Shown piece after piece: positions 1 through 9,177 of a stretch of DNA of 64,000 nucleotides. Source of the stretch: Paenibacillus pabuli (GTDB lineage: Bacteria > Bacillota > Bacilli > Paenibacillales > Paenibacillaceae); assembly GCF_023101145.1 (NCBI RefSeq), contig NZ_CP073714.1, positions 1,054,001 through 1,118,000 on the forward strand. The letters are read 5' to 3'. The translations under genes were made by a program, and so were the position numbers. A model generated the notes under the pieces. The model was not told the origin of the DNA and did not search any database. It worked only from the letters and a program-made list of their open reading frames with translations. Numbering within the stretch: the stretch's first letter is position 1; each line of letters opens with the position of its first letter.

Positions 1-2532
1 GAGGACAGTGAAAAGTCAGATACTTTTGAAATTGCTGAGCGGACACTGTATGCGCTAATGAAAATGATGCCTGAGGAACAAATGGAAAAGGAATCGGGCA
101 TGCTCGACCTCTTGTCAGGACCATGGTTCTATATTGTGCGGGATCGGGTACACGATGATGACAGCTTCATGCGATATTTCCAAACGCTAAGCCAATTCGA
201 CCGATTAAACAAGGACAGTTACCGAGGCTCCTTCCTTACGCTGAACGATTACCTGCGTGCCTATGAACTGGGCTTCATAGATGCACAGGAAGTCTACAAG
301 CAGCTGCTTGTGGGAGAATCCCGTGCTCTGTTTATTCGGGAATTGACATCCAGCCGAAATGACTGGATCGCAGAGAAACCAATGTTGGCAGAACTGCGAA
401 GAACAGTCGTTGAACGAATTTTGGAGATAGAGTTGACCCGAGGAGAGCTCTCAACAGAAGTAAGTACCCTGGCGATGAAGCTTGAGCGCATTGAAGGTAT
501 GGGACATTGGGTGCATCTGGTGGCTGCGATGGATCAGGATACCTTTGTTCGTGGATATATCTATAGCTATGGTGACAACACGACACGTAAAGAAACGTTC
601 AGCCATCTGATTCAGGTCTGCCATCCACGTGATGGAGAGGACGAAGCGCTGTTGGGACAATTGCTGGCGAAGCATCCCATTCAGGAGAAAAAGCTGCTGG
701 AAGCCGCGATGTATGCGCCGCAGTGGATGGAGATTGTCGCCAAGCATCTCGGATGGGAAGGACTGCGCAGTGCAGCCTGGTACTTCCATGCCCACATCAA
801 TGAACGATTTACTGCTGAAAAAGAAACCATTGTGGCGCACTATTCTCCAATCTCGCCCCAAGATTTTAATGAAGGTGCATTTGATATCGCCTGGTTTGAG
901 GAGGCGTATGAGGCCGTTGGAGAGGAACGGTTCAGTCTGTTGTACGATTGCGCCAAGTATATCTCCGGCGGAGCCAATCATCGCAGATCGCAATTGTTCG
1001 CGGATGCAGCACTTGGGAAGCTGAAGCTTGAGGACATGCGTACATCCGTGGAAGATAAGCGTAATAAAGATCATCTGTTGACGTATAGCCTGATTCCGTT
1101 CGCAGAAGAAAAGGAGCATGATCTGCGCGAGCGGTACGATTTCATTCAGAAGTTTCTGATGCAGAGCAAACAGTTTGGCGCGCAGCGCCGGGCCAGTGAA
1201 AGTCTGGTATCCCAGATTGCACTCGGCAACCTTGCCCGTAATGCGGGATATGCCGATGTTACTCGGCTGATGTGGGATATGGAGGCCCGCAAGCTGGATG
1301 AGATGAAATCCTATTTTGAACCTCATGAGCTGGATGATGTTACCACGGCCCAACTGGTGATTGATGAAGAAGGTCAGCCGGAACTGCTCATCGTAAGCAA
1401 AGGGAAAACGCTCAAGTCTGTACCGGCCCGGTTCAAGAAAGACGGTTACATCGCCGAATTGAAGGAATTAAAAACGGATCTGGTTGATCAGTATCGCCGG
1501 GCAAGACTAGAATTGGAGCGTTCCATGACGGCGGGTACCTCCTTTACCCGGGAGGAGATTTCAAGCCTGTTGGAGAATCCGGTCCTTCGACCGCTGGTTC
1601 GCACTCTTGTATTCCAGGCAGGTGATAAGCTGGGTCGATTCGATGTAACGTCTGGTGGGCTGGTTGCTCCAGCCCCGGAAGGCTCGGAAAACTTGAGTCA
1701 GATTCAAGATTTGACGGAACAGGATCGTCTGTTGATTGCTCACCCTTTACATCTGTTCCAGAGTGGACGCTGGAGCGAATTCCAACGGGATCTGTTCAAC
1801 CGTCAGGAACGGCAGCCATTTAAGCAGGTATTCCGTGAACTTTATCTTCCGAACGAGGATGAGCTGGCTAATGGTACCGTATCCCGCAGGTATGCAGGTT
1901 ATCAGATTCAGCCGAAAAAAGCAGTTGCTCTGCTGAAAGGGCGTCAATGGACCGTCAGCTATGAAGAAGGGCTGCAAAAGGTAAGCTATGAGCATAACCT
2001 GATTGCTAATCTCTATGCCATGGCAGACTGGTTCTCGCCCGCAGATACAGAAGCACCTACGCTGGAGACGGTGCAGTTCTATGATCGCAAGACGTATAAA
2101 CCTGTGGCGTTGAAGGATGTACCGACGGTCTTTTTCTCGGAAGTCATGCGTGATATCGATTTGGTCGTTAGCGTTGCGCATGTTGGCGGAGTCGATCCGG
2201 AAGCCAGCTTGACCACGATTGAGATGCGTCATGTGATTGTGAATGAGTCACTGCGTCTGTTGAAGGTCGATAACGTACGTTTGGATGGAAATTATGCGCG
2301 AATTGATGGTGAATTGGGCGAGTATGCCGTTCATCTTGGCAGCGGCAATGTGTTCAAACAGGCGACGGGCGCGCTTCATATCATCCCTGTGCACAGTCAG
2401 CACCGAGGTAGGATCTTCCTTCCTTTCCTGGATGAAGATCCGAGAACAGCTGAGATTTTATCCAAAGTGATGCTGCTTGCTGAAGATAAAAAAATCAAGG
2501 ACCCGCAAATTCTAGCACAGCTTCAACTGTAG
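1..2532 (+). CDS. DUF4132-type large protein, 3' part (5' end outside window)
   Basis: The frame is open from base 1 with no start codon needed before position 58, so this is the C-terminal part (about 843 codons) of a longer gene. The sequence is mainly helical and hydrophilic, with no signal peptide or membrane segment. The last 60 residues (a FLPFLDEDPRTAEILSKVM stretch, then KIKDPQIL) match the conserved end of the DUF4132/DUF5724 proteins related to E. coli MolR/YehI. The biochemical role of that family is not established, so none is given. The gene ends at a strong rho-independent terminator. Internal ATGs at 58 and 64 are not expected to be the real start. Family assignment is from recognition of the C-terminal motif only. 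Confidence 0.7.
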   Translation, partial: EDSEKSDTFEIAERTLYALMKMMPEEQMEKESGMLDLLSGPWFYIVRDRVHDDDSFMRYFQTLSQFDRLNKDSYRGSFLTLNDYLRAYELGFIDAQEVYKQLLVGESRALFIRELTSSRNDWIAEKPMLAELRRTVVERILEIELTRGELSTEVSTLAMKLERIEGMGHWVHLVAAMDQDTFVRGYIYSYGDNTTRKETFSHLIQVCHPRDGEDEALLGQLLAKHPIQEKKLLEAAMYAPQWMEIVAKHLGWEGLRSAAWYFHAHINERFTAEKETIVAHYSPISPQDFNEGAFDIAWFEEAYEAVGEERFSLLYDCAKYISGGANHRRSQLFADAALGKLKLEDMRTSVEDKRNKDHLLTYSLIPFAEEKEHDLRERYDFIQKFLMQSKQFGAQRRASESLVSQIALGNLARNAGYADVTRLMWDMEARKLDEMKSYFEPHELDDVTTAQLVIDEEGQPELLIVSKGKTLKSVPARFKKDGYIAELKELKTDLVDQYRRARLELERSMTAGTSFTREEISSLLENPVLRPLVRTLVFQAGDKLGRFDVTSGGLVAPAPEGSENLSQIQDLTEQDRLLIAHPLHLFQSGRWSEFQRDLFNRQERQPFKQVFRELYLPNEDELANGTVSRRYAGYQIQPKKAVALLKGRQWTVSYEEGLQKVSYEHNLIANLYAMADWFSPADTEAPTLETVQFYDRKTYKPVALKDVPTVFFSEVMRDIDLVVSVAHVGGVDPEASLTTIEMRHVIVNESLRLLKVDNVRLDGNYARIDGELGEYAVHLGSGNVFKQATGALHIIPVHSQHRGRIFLPFLDEDPRTAEILSKVMLLAEDKKIKDPQILAQLQL

Positions 2533-2541
2533 GAACCGATT

Positions 2542-2567
2542 GCCGCCCCGTTTAGGGCGGCTTTTTT
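2542..2567 (+). terminator. Rho-independent terminator after the DUF4132-type gene
   Basis: A perfect 7-bp stem GCCGCCC/GGGCGGC with a six-base loop is followed by six T, 10 bp after the stop codon. Confidence 0.9.
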
Positions 2568-2665
2568 ACGTGTTATTCCGAAATCCAATGTAACTAGTGA
2601 AGAGAAATGAATAGAAACAATTATACGTTGGAGGAGGGGGAAGTACAGAAAAATCCAACATAAAG

Positions 2666-2708
2666 GCAGCTGAAGAACCTATTAAAGGGGACCTCAGTTG
2701 CTTTTTAA
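2666..2708 (+). terminator. Possible second terminator or leader hairpin
   Basis: GCAGCTGAAG pairs with CTCAGTTGC (one G-T pair and one mismatch), with inner CC/GG pairs and a T-rich tail. It lies about 100 bp beyond the first terminator and has no gene of its own before it, so it may end a short transcript or act as a backup terminator. Confidence 0.4.
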
Positions 2709-2839
2709 TTTTCTATTTATTTATTGGCCGGAATGGTTCCGGTTTCAAAAAGACTTTGGACCTAGGGGATCACGGAATATTCCTTAATCTGATAATTAAT
2801 TGAATTAATTGGTTGGATGTGTGTGGGTCCAATCGACTG

Positions 2840-3176
2840 TTTTTAAAAGTAAAGAATTTGTTCAATATTAGTTACGAAAATGTAAATAATTCGTTTTCTT
2901 ATCTTGTTATACGAATCTAATGAGGAATGATTCGAAAGAACTAGATTCGTTCTGAATCGTTCTTTACCAAATTTAAGGGGGTGTAATCTGCGAGTAGGTC
3001 GGCTATCGTTAGGAAGCGAAATTGCTGTCTTGCTTGCGAGTTGCAGTTTCAGAAGCTCTGTGCAGGACGACCTGAATGCTTGAAAAACTGGGATTAAGCC
3101 AGTACGCATTCCCTTGTATACATGTATTCAAGATGTATGCGAGAAAAATGATCAAGAGAGAAGGAGAACTTACAAC
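2840..3176 (+). promoter_or_regulatory. Upstream region and structured leader of the GH3 gene
   Basis: This gene-free stretch holds several paired or repeated motifs. CGAATCTA at 2912 pairs with TAGATTCG at 2942. A 10-bp direct repeat, GATTCGTTCT/GAATCGTTCT, covers 2944-2963. AGGTCG at 2996-3001 can pair with CGACCT at 3068-3073. Two small hairpins follow: CTGG/CCAG near 3088-3103 and ATACAT/ATGTAT at 3118-3138. The order suggests an operator region followed by a folded 5' leader of about 200 nt. It matched no riboswitch class I know, and no confident -35/-10 pair was seen. Long-range pairing is inferred by eye. Confidence 0.35.
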
Positions 3177-5888
3177 ATGAACAGAAGACTCAATCTGATT
3201 TTCCTCAAACGATGGTTTATGCTGTTAATCATCGTGGCAGTAGCGGCTATGCCGTTGCACGCCTTCGCCGCAGAAGCGGAATCCGAGGCTGATCGCCCAT
3301 GGATGAACAAATCCCTGACTGCGGAGGAACGTACCGCGTTGTTGCTCAAGGCGATGACACTGGAGGAGAAAGTCGGATTCGTTACCGGTAAAGTAAATAA
3401 TTATTATGGTTTCTATAATGATGGATTGGAGCGCCTCGGCATTCCAGCGTTACAGATGGCGGATGGACCTGCTGGGGTACGCGTGGCGAACCCAGATGTT
3501 CAGGACAAAAAGTCCACGGCACTGCCCGCACCAATCGCGTTGGCTGCTTCCTGGGACACCGATCTTGCCAAGAAATACGGTGATCTTATCGGGCAGGAAG
3601 CACATGATACAACACATAATGTCGTTCTTGGTCCGGGGCTGGATATTGCGCGTACCCCATGGGGCTCACGTAACTTCGAATCCCTCGGTGAAGATCCGTT
3701 GCTCGCTTCCGGCATGGGTGCAGCTTATGTGAACGGGATTCAAAGCAATCCGGTTATCGCTACAGCGAAACACTACATCTTGAACAACCAGGAGACGGAG
3801 CGTTTCACCACCAATGCAACAGCTAGCGAACGTGCCATCCAGGAAATCTATGCACGTCCGTTCCAGGCGATGGTCGAAAAAGCGAATCTCGGTTCGGCAA
3901 TGTGTTCGTTTAACCAGGTGAACGGTACATACGCTTGTGAGAACAAGGAGATGCTGACCGATGTCCTTAGAGACCAGTTTGGCTTCGAAGGGTTCGTCAT
4001 GAGTGACTATGGTGCAAATTTCAGTACAGCCAAATCCGCGAATGCGGGACTGGATCTGGAGACACCGGGAGAGCCTTATGGCAAATGGGGAGACAAGCTG
4101 CTCGAAGCTGTAAACAACGGCGAAGTCAGCGAACAGACCATTGATGAGAAGGTTAGACGGATTTTGCTTCAGATGTTCGAGAAAGGGCTGTTCGACAACC
4201 CTGTAACCAATACACAGATCAATGCGAAGAAAGATGGCAAACAAGCACGTGAAATTGCGGAGCAGAGTATGGTGCTCTTGCAAAACAACGATAATACGCT
4301 GCCATTGTCCAGCAAAAACACGAAATCAATCGCTGTCATCGGACCAGATGCAGATAACGCATCTGCTGCTGGTGGAGGTAGCAGTATGGTTAACCCGACG
4401 TATACGGTAAGTCCACTGCAAGGTATTCGTAATCGTGCTGGTAACGGGGTGGATGTAAAATATGCAGCTGGAACTGATCCGATCTCTGCAGGGGATGCAT
4501 TTAACGGTCCTTCCGCTGTTCCATCCACACTCCTGTCTCCGGCAGATGCCGAGAAGAGCGAGCAGAACTATGGTACGGAGAAAGCAGAGTATGGTCTGCG
4601 TGCCGAATACTGGACCAACACGAACATGGAAGGTGATCCTTCTCTGGTACGTACAGACAATCAGGTCAACATGAATCTTGGATTTTACAATTATGAAGGG
4701 TTCAACGCCCAGTCATCCAAGCTTCCGGTGACACCAACGAAATTCAACAGTAAAATGTCTGCTCGCTGGACGGGTTCCATTACAGCACCCAAAACGGGTG
4801 ATTACAAATTGTCTCTGACCAGTCTGGGCTCTGCGAAATTGTACGTGGATGATCAACTGCTCGTAGACAATCAAGGTGAAAATCTGAGCACGACCAAGAA
4901 AGAAATCACGTTAAAAGAAGGCAAGTCCCACAACATTCGCATTGAATATCGTACCGATTTCCCGGTACAGACGAGTCATGATATGGGTGCCCAAGTTCGT
5001 TTCGGCTGGGAAGCACCTGAAGATGCTGTGGATGCCAAGATGCAAAAGGCAGTTGATCTGGCCAAAAAATCGGATGTCGCGGTTGTCGTGACACGTACGT
5101 ATGACAGTGAAGGTTATGTGGATCGTTCCGATCTGGAACTGCCGAATAACCAGGAGCAGTTGATCCGCGAAGTGGCGGCAGCCAATCCCAAAACGATTGT
5201 GGTACAAATGAGTGGTCGCGCCGTTGAAATGGATTCTTGGCAAAAAGAAGTGCCATCCATTGTTCAAGCCTGGTATGCAGGTCAAGAACAAGGTAACGCG
5301 GTCGCACGGGTTCTATTTGGTGATGTGAATCCATCCGGCAAACTGCCCGTGACGTTCCCGTCTGATGATTCACAGACCCCGGTATCTACTGCGGAACAAT
5401 TCCCGGGTGTGAATGGGGTGGGCAACTACTCCGAGGGTATCTTTGTAGGGTATAAAGGATATGACAAAGAAGGCATGACACCGGCGTTTGCTTTTGGACA
5501 CGGATTGTCTTACACGAACTTTGACTACCGTAACCTGCATGTGAAAAATACAGGCAAAGGTGATAAGGCAACGGTAGAAGTATCCCTGAACCTGCGTAAT
5601 ACCGGTAAAGTTACCGGTGCAGAAGTGGTACAGGTCTATGTTGGCAATCTGCCAACCAAGGTGGAGACACCGGAGAAGCAGCTTGCTGGCTGGGCGAAGG
5701 TCGATCTGAAGGCTGGCAAGCAGCAGCGTGTCAATATTCAACTGGATCGCAGTGCACTGTCCTATTGGGATGAAACGTCGCATGAATGGGTAATGCCTAA
5801 GGGGAAAGTCCAGGTTTATGTTGGCAGTGCATCGGATGATATTCGTCTGACAGGCAGTGTGAATATCGGAAGCAAGTCTGGTAAATAA
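3177..5888 (+). CDS. Secreted GH3 beta-glucosidase-type glycosidase with PA14 domain
   Basis: 903-residue exported glycoside hydrolase family 3 enzyme. The ATG at 3177 has the ribosome site GAAGGAGAA and opens a classical signal peptide (basic start, hydrophobic core about residues 13-28, cleavage near AFAA). An upstream in-frame start at 3114 would place 21 residues ahead of the signal and is rejected. The GH3 N-domain has the KH pair at K198/H199 and the presumed nucleophile D277 in VMSDYG. The second alpha/beta domain carries the PSGKLPVTFP motif. A PA14-like insert sits around residues 480-620, and a fibronectin-III-like domain closes the protein. PA14 in GH3 enzymes usually shapes substrate choice; the exact sugar cannot be read from sequence. 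GH30 follows 67 bp later after a terminator, so the two are probably separate units in one polysaccharide-degrading locus. Confidence 0.9.
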   Translation: MNRRLNLIFLKRWFMLLIIVAVAAMPLHAFAAEAESEADRPWMNKSLTAEERTALLLKAMTLEEKVGFVTGKVNNYYGFYNDGLERLGIPALQMADGPAGVRVANPDVQDKKSTALPAPIALAASWDTDLAKKYGDLIGQEAHDTTHNVVLGPGLDIARTPWGSRNFESLGEDPLLASGMGAAYVNGIQSNPVIATAKHYILNNQETERFTTNATASERAIQEIYARPFQAMVEKANLGSAMCSFNQVNGTYACENKEMLTDVLRDQFGFEGFVMSDYGANFSTAKSANAGLDLETPGEPYGKWGDKLLEAVNNGEVSEQTIDEKVRRILLQMFEKGLFDNPVTNTQINAKKDGKQAREIAEQSMVLLQNNDNTLPLSSKNTKSIAVIGPDADNASAAGGGSSMVNPTYTVSPLQGIRNRAGNGVDVKYAAGTDPISAGDAFNGPSAVPSTLLSPADAEKSEQNYGTEKAEYGLRAEYWTNTNMEGDPSLVRTDNQVNMNLGFYNYEGFNAQSSKLPVTPTKFNSKMSARWTGSITAPKTGDYKLSLTSLGSAKLYVDDQLLVDNQGENLSTTKKEITLKEGKSHNIRIEYRTDFPVQTSHDMGAQVRFGWEAPEDAVDAKMQKAVDLAKKSDVAVVVTRTYDSEGYVDRSDLELPNNQEQLIREVAAANPKTIVVQMSGRAVEMDSWQKEVPSIVQAWYAGQEQGNAVARVLFGDVNPSGKLPVTFPSDDSQTPVSTAEQFPGVNGVGNYSEGIFVGYKGYDKEGMTPAFAFGHGLSYTNFDYRNLHVKNTGKGDKATVEVSLNLRNTGKVTGAEVVQVYVGNLPTKVETPEKQLAGWAKVDLKAGKQQRVNIQLDRSALSYWDETSHEWVMPKGKVQVYVGSASDDIRLTGSVNIGSKSGK

Positions 5889-5900
5889 AAGCTATAAATG

Positions 5901-5928
5901 AGTCGTGGCCGAATGGCCGCGGCTTTTT
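5901..5928 (+). terminator. Terminator between GH3 and GH30 genes
   Basis: A 10-bp stem (AGTCGTGGCC with GGCCGCGGCT, two G-T pairs) has a GAAT loop and runs into five T. Confidence 0.85.
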
Positions 5929-5955
5929 CCAATCAACGTGGGAGGAGAGTGATGA

Positions 5956-7524
5956 GTGATGAACATAGGCTGGCGAGAGCATCCCAAACGATGGATCATC
6001 CTATCAATCGCTGTTTGTTGTGTCGCCGTAGGAATCGGGCTTATTATCAACCGAAGGGAATCACCTGTTCCACCGCCAGTAGAGGACAAGCATGCAGAGG
6101 TTGAAGTCTGGCTGACGACGGGAGATCAGCAACATTTGCTGGAACCGCAGCCAGCGATCCCTATAGCAGATAACCACGATGCAGGCACAAGCTCCGTTGA
6201 TTCCGCATCACAGCAAGCGGAACATTCCCAGTCGGAGTTCACCATACGAATTGACCCTGGGAAGATCTATCAGACCATGGATGGATTTGGCGCAGCTATG
6301 ACGGGTTCGTCGGTACATCTGATCAACCAGCTTCCAGAGGAACAGCAAGAACAACTGCTGAAGGAACTGTTTACGACTGAAGGGCTGAACATGGATATGG
6401 TGCGTCATACGATTGGTGCCTCGGATTATTCGGTGGATGAATCAGGTCAAGCATCAAGTTATACCTACGATGATATCGCGTCAGGCACGGATTATAACAT
6501 GGAACACTTTTCGATTGATAAGGATCAGGAAGTCGTGAAGATCTTGGAGCAGGTAGCTCGATTAAAGCCGGATCTTAAAGTGTTGGGCACACCATGGACG
6601 GCCCCGGCCTGGATGAAATATGGGGAGAAGACCACGAACGGCTGGTATCTGGATTACAACGACCCCCGGGTATATGAAGCTTATGCGCGATATTTTATGA
6701 AGTACATTGAAGCTTATCAAGCGAAAGGCATTCCCATCTACGGGATAACGTTGCAAAATGAACCGGAGTTTACTACAGCTGACTATCCAAGCATGAGTAT
6801 GGGTGCTGAGGAACAGGCGATGTTCATTCGGGATTATCTCGGTCCGGCTCTCAAAGATACAGGACTGGACACGCGAATCATCGCGTATGACCATAACTGG
6901 GATCAGGCGGTCGAATACACAAGCAAGGTGCTTGAAGATGAGCAGGCTGCTGCATACATCGATGGATCGGCCTTCCATTGTTATGCTGGTGATCCATCCG
7001 CCATGTCGGAAGTACATGATCGGTTCCCGGACAAAGATATTTATTTTACAGAATGTAGTGGCGGGGAATGGAGCCCTGATTTTGGTGAAAATCTGAGCTG
7101 GCAGATGTCCACCCTGATGATCGGTGCTCCACGTAACTGGGCGAAGAACATGCTGCTCTGGAACATAGCTCTAGATCCGCAGGGTAGACCTACAAATGGC
7201 GGTTGTACGAACTGTCGTGGGGTGGTGACGATTGATCCTGAGAGCGGTGAGGTAACCCGGAATGTGGAGTATTATGCATTGGGTCATATCAGTCGGTATG
7301 TTCGTCCAGGAGCTGTTAGGATCGATTCTACGCAAGAACAGGGCAAGATCGAGAACGTCGTTTTCAACAACCCGGATGGAACCATGGTGATGGTTGCAGC
7401 TAACACGGGAGAGGCAGAAGTTTCGTTTGATGTAGTCGTGGACGGAGATTCGTTTCGATACTCATTACCTTCCTACTCGGCAGCAACATTCCGATGGAAT
7501 CCGGAAATGGCGGTAAATAGTTGA
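5956..7524 (+). CDS. GH30-family glycosidase with N-terminal membrane anchor or signal
   Basis: 522-residue protein of glycoside hydrolase family 30 (glucosylceramidase/beta-1,6-glucanase type). After a basic start, a hydrophobic segment at about residues 13-31 lacks a clear signal-peptidase site, so it may be a membrane anchor; a hydrophilic linker runs to about residue 95. The catalytic barrel contains the acid/base E269 in the LQNEPEF motif and the nucleophile E366 in YFTECSGG, both typical for the family. A short beta domain closes the C-terminus. Start is GTG 5956 or ATG 5959, both served by GGAGGAG at 5940-5946. Substrate is likely a beta-linked glucan but is not settled by sequence. 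It lies directly after the GH3 gene, whose enzyme could finish the oligosaccharides released here (inference). Confidence 0.88.
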   Translation: MMNIGWREHPKRWIILSIAVCCVAVGIGLIINRRESPVPPPVEDKHAEVEVWLTTGDQQHLLEPQPAIPIADNHDAGTSSVDSASQQAEHSQSEFTIRIDPGKIYQTMDGFGAAMTGSSVHLINQLPEEQQEQLLKELFTTEGLNMDMVRHTIGASDYSVDESGQASSYTYDDIASGTDYNMEHFSIDKDQEVVKILEQVARLKPDLKVLGTPWTAPAWMKYGEKTTNGWYLDYNDPRVYEAYARYFMKYIEAYQAKGIPIYGITLQNEPEFTTADYPSMSMGAEEQAMFIRDYLGPALKDTGLDTRIIAYDHNWDQAVEYTSKVLEDEQAAAYIDGSAFHCYAGDPSAMSEVHDRFPDKDIYFTECSGGEWSPDFGENLSWQMSTLMIGAPRNWAKNMLLWNIALDPQGRPTNGGCTNCRGVVTIDPESGEVTRNVEYYALGHISRYVRPGAVRIDSTQEQGKIENVVFNNPDGTMVMVAANTGEAEVSFDVVVDGDSFRYSLPSYSAATFRWNPEMAVNS

Positions 7525-7608
7525 CTCATCATTGGAAAATAGGGTACAGATTGAATGTTGGGCATGGTAAAATATACGTAGGATTCTTAAAACGGAGTTC
7601 TAAACAAG

Positions 7609-7631
7609 TCCGATCCCAGGATCGGATTTTT
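7609..7631 (+). terminator. Terminator after GH30 gene
   Basis: TCCGATCC/GGATCGGA inverted repeat with a nominal two-base loop, followed by five T, about 85 bp after the stop codon. Confidence 0.75.
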
Positions 7632-7666
7632 ACATAATTGTTTTCTGAAAAAGGAGAATAACGAAC

Positions 7667-8125
7667 ATGTTAATCACTTCATATCGTGAACAGGATCATG
7701 ACAAGTTGGTCGAGATTTGGGAGAGAGCCGTTCGGGCAACACATACGTTTTTGGAAGAACATCATATCCAGTTCTATAAAACAGTTGTAAGCGACGTGTT
7801 GCAGCAAAGGCAAGTCGAGGTATGGGAAGCGCTGAATGCTGACAATGAACCCGTTGGTTTTATCGGTTTGGATGATAACTTCATTGAGATGTTGTTTGTA
7901 GATGTCAGTCAGCATGGACAGGGTCTGGGACGTCTTCTGATTAACCATACTCTTAACATCAAAGGCCTTCACCTCAAAGTGGATGTCAATGAACAGAATA
8001 CTGGGGCGGCCCGTTTCTATGAGAAGATGGGATTTGTACAAATAGGTCGTTCCGAATTGGATGGCTCCGGTAATCCGTTTCCGCTGCTTCATCTGGAGAT
8101 CAACGCGGAACAGGCAGCAAAATAA
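7667..8125 (+). CDS. GNAT N-acetyltransferase, YjaB-like
   Basis: 152-residue single-domain GNAT protein. The acetyl-CoA binding loop is seen in the GQGLGR segment near residue 88, and the C-terminal FYEKMGF motif near residue 120 is typical of the fold. The opening (about residues 5-35, EIWERAVRATHTFL) and the end (GRSELDGSGNPFPLLHL) closely resemble E. coli YjaB, an acetyl-CoA-binding GNAT whose substrate is not firmly known. Start ATG at 7667 follows AAGGAG with 10-bp spacing. It stands alone between a terminator and the WXG100-type gene, and no operon partner is evident. Confidence 0.85.
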   Translation: MLITSYREQDHDKLVEIWERAVRATHTFLEEHHIQFYKTVVSDVLQQRQVEVWEALNADNEPVGFIGLDDNFIEMLFVDVSQHGQGLGRLLINHTLNIKGLHLKVDVNEQNTGAARFYEKMGFVQIGRSELDGSGNPFPLLHLEINAEQAAK

Positions 8126-8176
8126 TCTTCGGTGGACCACGAAACTGGAGGAATTTGACGAAAAGGAGTGTGCAGG

Positions 8177-8912
8177 ATGACACAGATCAAGGTAACACCG
8201 GAACAGCTGGATACAGTCAGTGGGCAATTCGCCCAGGCACATCAGCAATTGTCGGGATTCATATCCACTTTGGATAGCCAGATCCGTGTCATGCGCAGCA
8301 ATTGGGACGGAATGGAGCGGGAACGCCGAAAATTACAAGAATTATGAGGAAATGTTGAAGAAGGCCGAGGAAATGCGTGACGATAAACTGGCACAGCAGC
8401 TTCAGGCCAGCATGAACATTATTCGGCTTCAATATGAGGATGAAATCTATCAAACCGATCCGAACACAGGCAAGACGGTGAAAATTACCGAGGATTCCAT
8501 TGTAGGCACGTATCAGGTGAAAAGTGACAAGGGTGAAACGACCAGCATCAGTCTGGATAAACAGGGTAATGTGGTGGATTACAACAAGGATACGAAAAAA
8601 TACGAGTATTGGCAACAAACCCTTACGACCAGTCAAGGGGAGCATCTCTTTGGCAAAGGGGCACAAACGGCTACAGCCTATGGAATCGGTCTGCTGTTGA
8701 CCAGCAAGAGTGGATCTGCCTTTACAGAGCATGCAACAGGCCTTGGTTCCTCCTTTGTTGCGGATAAATTTCTGTTCTCCGTGCCAGACGAAGGCGAGAC
8801 GCGTACGATGATTTACCGAACCAACAAGGATACGGGCAAAATCGAGAATATGATCGTGGTCACGCGTGGCGACAACGATATTGAATATATTCCGTGGCGT
8901 GAGTATAACTGA
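8177..8912 (+). pseudogene. WXG100-type secreted protein gene, broken by a +1 frameshift
   Basis: The ATG at 8177 has AAGGAG 9 bp upstream and begins a helical domain with the hallmark SNWDGMERE (WXG motif) near residue 46, as in ESAT-6/YukE-type substrates of type VII secretion. That frame stops at 8345-8347 after 56 codons. A second frame, open to 8912, continues the protein from about 8325 with ENYKNYEEMLKKAEEM and then about 180 residues of unrecognised sequence. Skipping one base near 8324 joins the frames into one smooth protein of about 244 residues. The tail has a Gly/Thr-rich middle and ends IEYIPWREYN; no toxin fold was recognised. Either one inserted base inactivated the gene, or it is a sequencing error. 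No secretion genes lie nearby. Confidence 0.7.
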
Positions 8913-8921
8913 GCCACGGAT

Positions 8922-8974
8922 GGGTCGACAAGCGGGCAACATGGAGTTACCTGATTGCGCCTGCTTGTCGACCC
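8922..8974. repeat. Long inverted repeat after the WXG100-type gene
   Basis: Sixteen bases at 8922-8937 (GGGTCGACAAGCGGGC) pair with 8959-8974 with a single mismatch around a 21-bp loop; outer CCAC/GTGG bases may extend the stem. No T-run follows, so it is not a standard terminator. It starts 10 bp after the stop codon and could be a transcript-stabilising hairpin or a protein-binding site. Confidence 0.6.
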
Positions 8975-9061
8975 TTACAGTGGAGCCATGTGATTTTTTT
9001 GTGTAACACATGACGAATAGCACGGAGGGCAGGAGACTTAGCCGTGAACCTGCCCATAAAC

Positions 9062-9109
9062 AAACACCCCGACACTTTCTCTCGAGATGGGAAAGTGGCC
9101 GGGGTGTTT
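9062..9109. terminator. Bidirectional terminator between convergent genes
   Basis: AAACACCCCG...ACTTTC pairs with GAAAGT...CGGGGTGTTT, giving a stem of about 17 bp in total with small bulges. T-rich flanks on both strands fit use by the WXG100-type gene and the opposing FNT gene. Confidence 0.75.
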
Positions 9110-9177
9110 CAGATTTGGCTTACCGTCCAGCCACGGTCAAGTGACCGGGCCTAAGGGGGATTTTTTTTGCCCAAAGA

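Noticed and set aside
451..1353. 300-codon open frame on the minus strand inside the DUF4132-type gene
   Set aside because: It mirrors the plus-strand gene, has no ribosome site, and its translation has no recognisable domain.
3114..3176. Upstream ATG extension of the GH3 protein
   Set aside because: It would bury the signal peptide behind 21 residues and has no ribosome site, unlike the ATG at 3177.
6808..7096. Alternative plus-strand frame inside the GH30 gene
   Set aside because: Overlaps the catalytic region of a clear gene and lacks its own start signals.
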